From assembly GCA_900554935.1 (NCBI GenBank), contig USJF01000004.1, positions 1 to 21,281 on the forward strand: 21,281 nt of DNA, read 5' to 3'. This stretch comes from an uncultured Porphyromonas sp. (lineage in GTDB: Bacteria; Bacteroidota; Bacteroidia; Bacteroidales; Porphyromonadaceae). A program made the translations under genes and the position numbers. Positions within the stretch are counted from its first letter, which is position 1. The number at the start of each line of letters is the position of its first letter. The notes below the pieces were generated by a model. The model was given only the letters and a program-made list of their open reading frames with translations, did no database searches and had not been told where the DNA came from. Below are positions 15,780 to 21,281 of this stretch, one piece after another.

Positions 15780-15865
15780 ACTTCAATCCTATTTTATTTT
15801 ATTACCATCTTACTCCCTATCAAAAAGGGCCTACCGAGATAGCTCGATACACCCCATACCATCCC

Positions 15866-17224
15866 TTATTCAAAGAGCACTTCATGCACAATTTCCGACA
15901 CCGTTGGGTGGGGAAATACATGCCGTTTCAGACCTTCCACCGTAAGATTTTCGGTCATCGCCATTCCTACAGTTACGATAAATTCGGAGGCAGGGTTGCC
16001 GATCATATGCCCACCAAGGATACGACCATCGTGAGCATCTACTAGTAGCTTAAAGAGACCATTGCCCCCCTCATTCTCCACCACAAACCGACCAGCAAAG
16101 CTAGCAGGTAGCCCCAGCACCTTGTACTCAACCCCCTTCTTCTGTAGCTCCTCCTCCGTAGCTCCCACCCCCGCAATCTCAGGGTGCGTATAGACCACGC
16201 CAGGGATCACATCGTACCGCATTGGGTCGCCCTCTCCACTAAGGATATGCTTCACCGCCACCTCCCCCTCGCGGATAGCAGTATGAGCTAGCATAGAGTG
16301 GCCATTCACATCGCCAATCGCATAGATACGAGGGTTAGAGGTACGGAGATACTCATCCACAAGGATATTGCGCTCCACCTTTACATTAAGGGCATCTAGT
16401 CCAAGGTCCTTCAGCACCGCTCTACGACCAGCACTCACCAAGATACGCTCGCCCTCTAGCTCTTGCTGTGTACCATCGGGAAGCTCAACGGTCAACCCCT
16501 TAGCAGAAACCGCCACCACCTTTGTATTGAGATAGAACTTCACACCACGCTTCTCGTACTCAGCCTGAAGATGGCTAGATATCTCGCCATCCATCGGGCC
16601 CAATATCTTGGGAAGCATCTCTACCACAGTCACCGGTACCCCAAAACTATTGAATACACTTACAAACTCCATCCCAATCACACCTCCACCCACAATCAGG
16701 ATGCTCTCAGGTAGCTCCTTGGTATCAAGTGCCTCTCGGCTGGTCCAATACTCCACTTCACTAAGCCCCGAGATGGGAGGGACAAACGCCTCTGACCCGG
16801 TAGCAAGGATCACCCGATCAGCCACATACTCCTCGTCATTGGCACGGATCAGTACCCCATCGCCATTCTCACCGATGAGCGTAGCCGTGGCCTCAACCAT
16901 CTCTACTCCGGCATTATTGAGCTTTTGGGCTACACCAGCCACCAGTTTGCGGACGATCTTAGACTTCCTCGATACCACCTTTTTGTAGTCGGCCGAAACC
17001 TCCCCCTCTATATTGATGCCATATTTCTTTGCCTCCTTGATACTATCAAGCATATTGGCACTGTAGAGCAGCGTTTTGGTAGGGATACACCCCTCGTTGA
17101 GACAGACCCCGCCCACCTTGTTTTTCTCGAAAAGTACCGTTTTAAGTCCGGCTTTAGCCGCAATAGCTGCTGCATTGTAGCCACCTGGGCCTCCACCTAG
17201 CACAGCCAAGTCATATTTTTTCAT
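15866..17224 (-). CDS. lpdA: Dihydrolipoyl dehydrogenase (E3)
   Basis: FAD-dependent pyridine nucleotide-disulfide oxidoreductase of 452 residues that reoxidises dihydrolipoamide with NAD+ in 2-oxo-acid dehydrogenase or glycine-cleavage complexes. The FAD site is GGGPGGYNAA at 10-19. The redox-active disulfide is Cys41/Cys46 in GGVCLNEGCIPTK. The NAD-binding motif is VGGGVIGMEF at about 178-187. The second FAD motif is RIYAIGDVNG near 309-318. The C-terminal dimerisation domain carries the active-site His439 in FPHPTVSE. GCIPTK and HPT together separate it from glutathione and mercuric reductases. Genes for E1, E2 or lipoyl-carrier proteins are not adjacent, so the complex it serves cannot be told. 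The gene is preceded by a 682-bp gene-free stretch. Confidence 0.96.
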   Translation of the reverse strand: MKKYDLAVLGGGPGGYNAAAIAAKAGLKTVLFEKNKVGGVCLNEGCIPTKTLLYSANMLDSIKEAKKYGINIEGEVSADYKKVVSRKSKIVRKLVAGVAQKLNNAGVEMVEATATLIGENGDGVLIRANDEEYVADRVILATGSEAFVPPISGLSEVEYWTSREALDTKELPESILIVGGGVIGMEFVSVFNSFGVPVTVVEMLPKILGPMDGEISSHLQAEYEKRGVKFYLNTKVVAVSAKGLTVELPDGTQQELEGERILVSAGRRAVLKDLGLDALNVKVERNILVDEYLRTSNPRIYAIGDVNGHSMLAHTAIREGEVAVKHILSGEGDPMRYDVIPGVVYTHPEIAGVGATEEELQKKGVEYKVLGLPASFAGRFVVENEGGNGLFKLLVDAHDGRILGGHMIGNPASEFIVTVGMAMTENLTVEGLKRHVFPHPTVSEIVHEVLFE

Positions 17225-17512
17225 ACTATATTATTACGTTAGTGATTAGATATTCCGTTACCTCCACAAGATACACATTATTCATCAAAACGGCAACGCT
17301 AAAAATGGAGGTAGCCCAGTCACCAGCCCAAAATACTCTATAGTAGGTAGCTAAAGGTGAAAATGTAAGTGGGCTATCTATTGTCGCTATAAGCTAACCT
17401 GATACATCATAAGACTGATACACCAAGGCAAACCTCGGCAGAGGTCATTCCTCAAGTGGTCTTACTTGTGCAATAGTCTCCAGTTATAAACCAGCCTATT
17501 AAGAGGGCGTAA

Positions 17513-17604
17513 ACTGAGTTACAAACTCGAGCTTGACTAAGTTACAAACTCCGCCATCACTGAGTTACAAACAGAGCAAACACTGAGTTACAAACTCGCC
17601 AAGC
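17513..17604. repeat. Four iteron-like repeats at an exact 23-bp period
   Basis: Copies begin at 17513, 17536, 17559 and 17582. Each starts with the 14-base core ACTGAGTTACAAAC (copy 2 has ACTAAG), followed by nine less conserved bases that begin TCG or TCC in three copies. The 23-bp period is close to two helical turns, which would place a bound protein on nearly the same face each time. An intergenic 23-bp tandem unit also recalls the BrickBuilt MITE minisatellite described in Porphyromonas gingivalis; whether the sequence is the same cannot be decided here. Confidence 0.9.
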
Positions 17605-17812
17605 GCCGAAAATGCAAATTGAATATCAATCCAATACAAAGCCCCTCCCCAGCCTCTCCATACTTCTGCTCCTATTCCTTTTAAGAGCCTTGCTAAACCG
17701 TATGAATCTCAAGTGCCGTAATACTTCTTGCTGGTGATAAGCGTCTCGATAGGCTTTACAATCTTGAGATCAATATGTAACGCAAATGTGCAGTAGTCTC
17801 TTTAAAAATTAT

Positions 17813-17820
17813 TAAGTTTG
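17813..17820 (+). promoter_or_regulatory. Probable -7 box of the TonB-dependent receptor gene
   Basis: TAAGTTTG matches the Bacteroidetes TAnnTTTG -7 consensus and equals the box proposed for the glycosyltransferase operon. It would give a leader of about 80 nt before the ATG at 17907. The -33 region has no clear TTTG. Confidence 0.5.
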
Positions 17821-17906
17821 CAAAGTATTTAGTGTAGAGCAATAACTAATAAAATACTAACCTGAGTATAATTGAGGCAGAATACATACATTTATTAACA
17901 ATCGGT

Positions 17907-20900
17907 ATGAAACTAGAAAAAATCCTATTATCCTTTCTACTGGTGTGTATGACCAGTATGATGGCGGTGGCACAAGTAACCACCTCTGGAATATCGGGTA
18001 CGGTAGTGGATCATGAAGATCAATCCTTGCCAGGTGTTACGATCACAGCAACTCATACTCCATCAGGGACAGTCTACCGTGGTGTAACCAATGGGGATGG
18101 CTATTTCCGCATTTTAGGTATGCGTACAGGTGGCCCCTATGAAGTGGTGGCTACCTTTATTGGCTTTGAAGACTCTAAGGTAGAAGGCATTACGCTTTCA
18201 CTTGGAGAGACCAATAGCATTAATATCAAGATGAAGGAGACTTCGATTTCACTTGGTGAAGTTGTGGTGGTGACTGATAAGTCTACCATATTCAACTCGC
18301 AGAGGACGGGTGCCGCAAGCAACTTCTCAGCGAAAGCGATCCAAAATACGCCTACTATATCTAGGAGTATATTTGATGTGACGAAGCTAGTACCTACAGC
18401 TGTATCGACTGGCAATGGTACCTCTTTCGCAGGAGCAAGCAATAAATTTAATAGCTTCCAAATTGATGGTACCGTCAATAATGATGTCTTTGGACTATCT
18501 AGTGCAGGTACCAATGGTGACCAGGCAGGCATCACTCCAATATCACTCGATGCAATTGATGAGATACAGGTAGTAATCGCACCTTTTGATGTACGCCAGG
18601 GAGGATTTACTGGTGGTGGTGTGAATGCCATTACTAAGAGTGGTACCAACCAGTTTAAAGGGTCTGCATACTCTTACTACTACAATCAGTATCTTATGGG
18701 TAAGACCCCTGGAAAGGGCATAGAGAATAGGACAAGACTTGGAAAGCAAAATAATTCCACCTTTGGATTTACCCTAGGTGGTCCAATTGTAAAGAACAAA
18801 CTATTCTTCTTCACAAACTTTGAGTACACGGAAGATAATCACCCAACGTCTTACAACGTTGGTGATGCGAAATTGGAGGGTGACAAGTATGTTGCCTCTT
18901 CAGGAACTTCTCTAGTAACTAAGGAGGAGGCTGACAAGGTAATTAACCACCTTAAAACTCTTACCAACGGTTATGATGGCGGAGGTTACGGTGAGAGAAA
19001 TGTAGACACTAGAGGATACAAGGCACTACTTCGCCTGGACTGGAATATCAATGACGCTCATAAGGCTACGTTGAGATACAATTTTGCAAAAGGGAGAAAA
19101 TTGAACTTTTTTCGAAAACCTAATGAGCTAAGGTTTGGCGAAAATGGTTACTACTTCAATAGCACCACTCACTCCCTTGTAGCAGAATTGCAATCGCGCT
19201 TCTCGGATGCAATTAATAATGAGTTGCGACTTGGCTACACACGTGTAAGGGATTTCCGTGAGATAGAAGGGCCTCAATTCCCAACGGTAGATATAGAGCT
19301 ATCAAAGAGCCGTAAAATCTCATTTGGATCTGAGCCTTTTGCATGTGCCAACCAACTAGATCAGGATATCATTACAATCACCGACAACTTAAACTTCTTC
19401 TTAGGGGACCATACGGTTACCTTTGGCACGCACAATGAGATATTTAAGATGATGAACCTATTCATCAGGGAAAACTTTGGCCACTATCTTTATGAGAGTA
19501 TTGATGATTGGCTTAAGGTAGGAACTCCTCAGGAGGTGGTTCCAAAGCAGTATGACTACTCTTTCTCTGATGTGAATGGTGACCGCCGTTGGGCTCCACG
19601 CTTTGGTGCAGCACAGCTAGGCTTTTACCTTCAGGATGATTGGAGGGTATCAGATGCCTTACGCCTTACTTATGGCCTGCGTGTAGATATTCCGCTGTTT
19701 ACCGATAAGCCTACTGAGAATAAGAAGTTTAATGAGACCAAGTTGGCTCAAGAGTATGGACTGGCTACCAATCAGATGCCTAAGTCTACACCGCTATTCT
19801 CTCCAAGACTCGGTTTCCGCTGGCACCTTAATAAGGAGCATTCATCTTTATTGAGAGGTGGCGTAGGTATATTTACTGGTAGAGTACCATTCGTATGGGT
19901 TTCTAATAGCTTCTCTAACTCAGGAGTTGAGTATAACCGGACACGCTTGCAAAGAAAAGCTGACTTCAATGCGGCAATTGCAGATGGCTTTAAATTCCAA
20001 ACTCGCCCTGAAGATCAATACAAGCCTTCAAAGGTGTTTAACTCTGAAATTGATGTAATGGACAGGAACTTTAAGTTCCCACAGATTGTAAGAGCTAACC
20101 TCGCATGGGAGCAAAAGTTGCCTTTCGACATCAAGTTCACGCTTGAAGGAATTTTCTCTAAGACGCTCAATAATATCAAGTACCAAAATATAGCTTTTGA
20201 AAAGTCGGGTAATTTGGATAATGGTACGGGCGATAAAAGATATCTTTATAAGCTTAGGGATGAAGCAAAGGCCTATAATGGTATCATTTATCTGAGCAAT
20301 ACCAATAAGGGGTATAGCTACAATATCAGTGCTAAGCTAGAGAAGGATTTTGACTTCGGATTATCTACAATGGTAGCTTATACCTATGGAGACTCTCGTG
20401 CGCTCAATGATGGTACCTCTAGCCAAGCTTACTCCAACTGGCAGTACAACGAGATATACAATGGTGATGAGGATCAGGTAATCTCTTATGCAGACTTTAA
20501 TATCCCTCATCGTGTGATCGCATCTGTAGCATATAAGGTGGAGTATGCTAAGCACTTTGCTAGTACCGTGAGTCTATTCTATAGTGGACAAAGTGGTAGG
20601 AACTACTCTCTAGTCTACAATGGTGACCTCAATGGTGATAGGGCACGTGGTAATGATCTTATGTATATTCCTACCGATGAGGAACTAAAGGTGATGAACT
20701 TCGTGCCACATAAGAATGTAAAAGCAACACCAGAGGAGCAAAGAGCTAACTTTGGGAAGTGGATTGAGAATGGGTACGCTGAGTATAAGGGGAAATATAC
20801 TCCTCGTAATGCCTTTATGGCTCCATTTGAGCATCATTTTGACTTCCACTTCGCCCAAGACTTCTACTTTAATGTAGCTGGACGCCGAAATACGATTCAA

Positions 20901-21119
20901 TTTAATATCGACATTCTTAATGTGGGCAATCTAATTAATCCTGCTTGGGGAGTTGCCAACAGTGTAGGTTATAACTATAATCCAATGATTGTGACTGTGG
21001 ATAAAGATACGAGAGCGGTTAGCTACTCATTTAATCCACCATCCAATGAGAAACTGTATTATCTAAATGACTTTGGGTCACGTTGGAAAGCTCAGATAGG
21101 ACTTAAGTACATCTTCTAA
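17907..21119 (+). CDS. Oar-like TonB-dependent outer-membrane receptor with carboxypeptidase-regulatory-like domain
   Basis: Outer-membrane protein of 1070 residues. A signal peptide (residues 1-23, MKLEKILLSFLLVCM to VAQ) is followed by a carboxypeptidase-regulatory-like beta-sandwich at about 27-110 (SGTVVDHEDQSLPGVTITATH, NGDGYFRILGM). The plug domain at about 115-255 includes SFQIDGTVNND, SLDAIDEIQVVIAPFDVRQGGFTGGGVNAITKSGTN. The remainder is a 22-strand-type barrel with LGFYLQDDWRVSDALRLTYGLRVD near 572-595 and a terminal aromatic residue in IGLKYIF, as expected for BAM recognition. The plug wording and length fit the Oar-like branch rather than SusC/RagA nutrient receptors, and there is no SusD/RagB partner next to it. 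Ligand is unknown; in Myxococcus, Oar takes part in protease export. It stands alone between a long upstream region with repeats and a strong terminator, so it is probably monocistronic. Confidence 0.93.
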   Translation: MKLEKILLSFLLVCMTSMMAVAQVTTSGISGTVVDHEDQSLPGVTITATHTPSGTVYRGVTNGDGYFRILGMRTGGPYEVVATFIGFEDSKVEGITLSLGETNSINIKMKETSISLGEVVVVTDKSTIFNSQRTGAASNFSAKAIQNTPTISRSIFDVTKLVPTAVSTGNGTSFAGASNKFNSFQIDGTVNNDVFGLSSAGTNGDQAGITPISLDAIDEIQVVIAPFDVRQGGFTGGGVNAITKSGTNQFKGSAYSYYYNQYLMGKTPGKGIENRTRLGKQNNSTFGFTLGGPIVKNKLFFFTNFEYTEDNHPTSYNVGDAKLEGDKYVASSGTSLVTKEEADKVINHLKTLTNGYDGGGYGERNVDTRGYKALLRLDWNINDAHKATLRYNFAKGRKLNFFRKPNELRFGENGYYFNSTTHSLVAELQSRFSDAINNELRLGYTRVRDFREIEGPQFPTVDIELSKSRKISFGSEPFACANQLDQDIITITDNLNFFLGDHTVTFGTHNEIFKMMNLFIRENFGHYLYESIDDWLKVGTPQEVVPKQYDYSFSDVNGDRRWAPRFGAAQLGFYLQDDWRVSDALRLTYGLRVDIPLFTDKPTENKKFNETKLAQEYGLATNQMPKSTPLFSPRLGFRWHLNKEHSSLLRGGVGIFTGRVPFVWVSNSFSNSGVEYNRTRLQRKADFNAAIADGFKFQTRPEDQYKPSKVFNSEIDVMDRNFKFPQIVRANLAWEQKLPFDIKFTLEGIFSKTLNNIKYQNIAFEKSGNLDNGTGDKRYLYKLRDEAKAYNGIIYLSNTNKGYSYNISAKLEKDFDFGLSTMVAYTYGDSRALNDGTSSQAYSNWQYNEIYNGDEDQVISYADFNIPHRVIASVAYKVEYAKHFASTVSLFYSGQSGRNYSLVYNGDLNGDRARGNDLMYIPTDEELKVMNFVPHKNVKATPEEQRANFGKWIENGYAEYKGKYTPRNAFMAPFEHHFDFHFAQDFYFNVAGRRNTIQFNIDILNVGNLINPAWGVANSVGYNYNPMIVTVDKDTRAVSYSFNPPSNEKLYYLNDFGSRWKAQIGLKYIF

Positions 21120-21141
21120 AATTTGTACACTTTATATTTGT

Positions 21142-21176
21142 AAGAAGCGGGGTAGAAGATTTCTATCCCGCTTCTT
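21142..21176 (+). terminator. Strong intrinsic terminator after the receptor gene
   Basis: Sixteen consecutive pairs (one G-U) join 21142-21157 to 21161-21176 around a 3-nt loop; the arms are AAGAAGCGGGG... and ...CCCGCTTCTT. It begins 23 nt after the stop codon. Only a short T-containing tract follows (GTTACA), so termination may be aided from the A/T-rich left side on the opposite strand. Confidence 0.75.
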
Positions 21177-21206
21177 GTTACACACCAATTGCTAGGGCTG
21201 GTAGCT

Positions 21207-21281
21207 CGAGAATGTTGCACGAAGTGCCATTCTCGCACATTTGAAGCAAATGTGCTGAGACTTTGCACGAAGGATGAGATG
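21207..21281. repeat. Hairpin-rich repeat cut off by the window end
   Basis: Two adjacent hairpins are visible. CGAGAATG (21207-21214) pairs with CATTCTCG (21228-21235), and inside it GCAC-GAA-GTGC closes a second stem. GCACATTTG (21235-21243) pairs with CAAATGTGC (21247-21255) around AAG. The 10-mer TTGCACGAAG occurs at 21215-21224 and again at 21263-21272, 48 bp apart, suggesting a repeated unit that continues beyond the window. It is non-coding, and may be a REP-like or MITE-type element. Confidence 0.65.

Larger units (their letters stand above)
17225..17906. other. 682-bp gene-free stretch between divergent lpdA and the TonB receptor
   Basis: No credible ORF is present on either strand. 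It must hold the promoters of both divergent genes. The notable content is a four-copy 23-bp-period repeat (17513-17604), a -7-like box before the receptor (17813-17820) and an 8-bp inverted repeat, ATCTCAAG / CTTGAGAT, around 17705-17771. The part from 17240 to 17510 shows only short, weak inverted repeats. A small RNA cannot be excluded by eye. Confidence 0.6.

Noticed and set aside
17513..17604. CRISPR array
   Set aside because: The core is only 14 bases and the variable part 9 bases, far below CRISPR repeat and spacer lengths. No cas genes are present.
17907..21119. SusC/RagA-type nutrient receptor
   Set aside because: There is no SusD/RagB partner downstream, and the plug sequence and overall length fit the Oar-like branch better.

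Overview
The window looks like a chromosomal segment of a Bacteroidota member, most probably Porphyromonas or a close relative. The signs are a serine protease with a C-terminal sorting domain of the type IX secretion system (T9SS), a PorV/PorQ-like outer-membrane barrel, BACON-domain lipoproteins, an Oar-like TonB-dependent receptor with a carboxypeptidase-regulatory-like N-terminal domain, a DUF3127 protein, TAnnTTTG-type -7 promoter boxes and the scarcity of strong Shine-Dalgarno sequences. No rRNA, tRNA, CRISPR array or transposase gene was seen.

Layout. (1) 34-7090, minus strand: a tightly packed surface-protein operon, read from right to left. It holds a frameshifted BACON lipoprotein (7090-5497, two overlapping ORFs), an intact paralogue (5470-3866), a subtilisin-type protease with a possible lipobox and a T9SS sorting domain (3848-1065), and a PorV/PorQ-like barrel (1065-34). 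Gaps are 26 nt, 17 nt and a 1-nt stop/start overlap. (2) 7239-7537: a 299-bp nested, interrupted palindrome with perfect 18-bp terminal inverted repeats. It is MITE-like and supplies the stop codon and last residues of the adjacent glycosyltransferase. (3) 7523-10315, minus strand: three glycosyltransferases (GT2, capsular-polysaccharide type, GT14) in one operon, probably building a surface glycan. (4) 10529-12034, plus strand: trpS followed by a DUF3127 OB-fold protein with an SSB-like acidic tail. (5) 12320-14278, plus strand: a large uncharacterised helical-repeat protein with a beta-rich, probably OB-like C-terminal half, ending at a bidirectional terminator. (6) 14358-17224, minus strand: a C69-family dipeptidase and dihydrolipoyl dehydrogenase. 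(7) 17225-17906: a 682-bp gene-free stretch holding four repeats at an exact 23-bp period and a promoter box. (8) 17907-21119, plus strand: the Oar-like TonB-dependent receptor, a strong terminator, and at the right edge the start of another hairpin-rich repeat.

The most interesting items are the T9SS-cargo/BACON/barrel operon with its uncharacterised shared domain, the large palindromic element that captured a stop codon, and the 23-bp-period array ahead of the receptor. Everyday functions (TrpRS, lipoamide dehydrogenase, dipeptidase) are clear from motifs. Roles proposed for the surface operon and the TPR/OB protein are inference.
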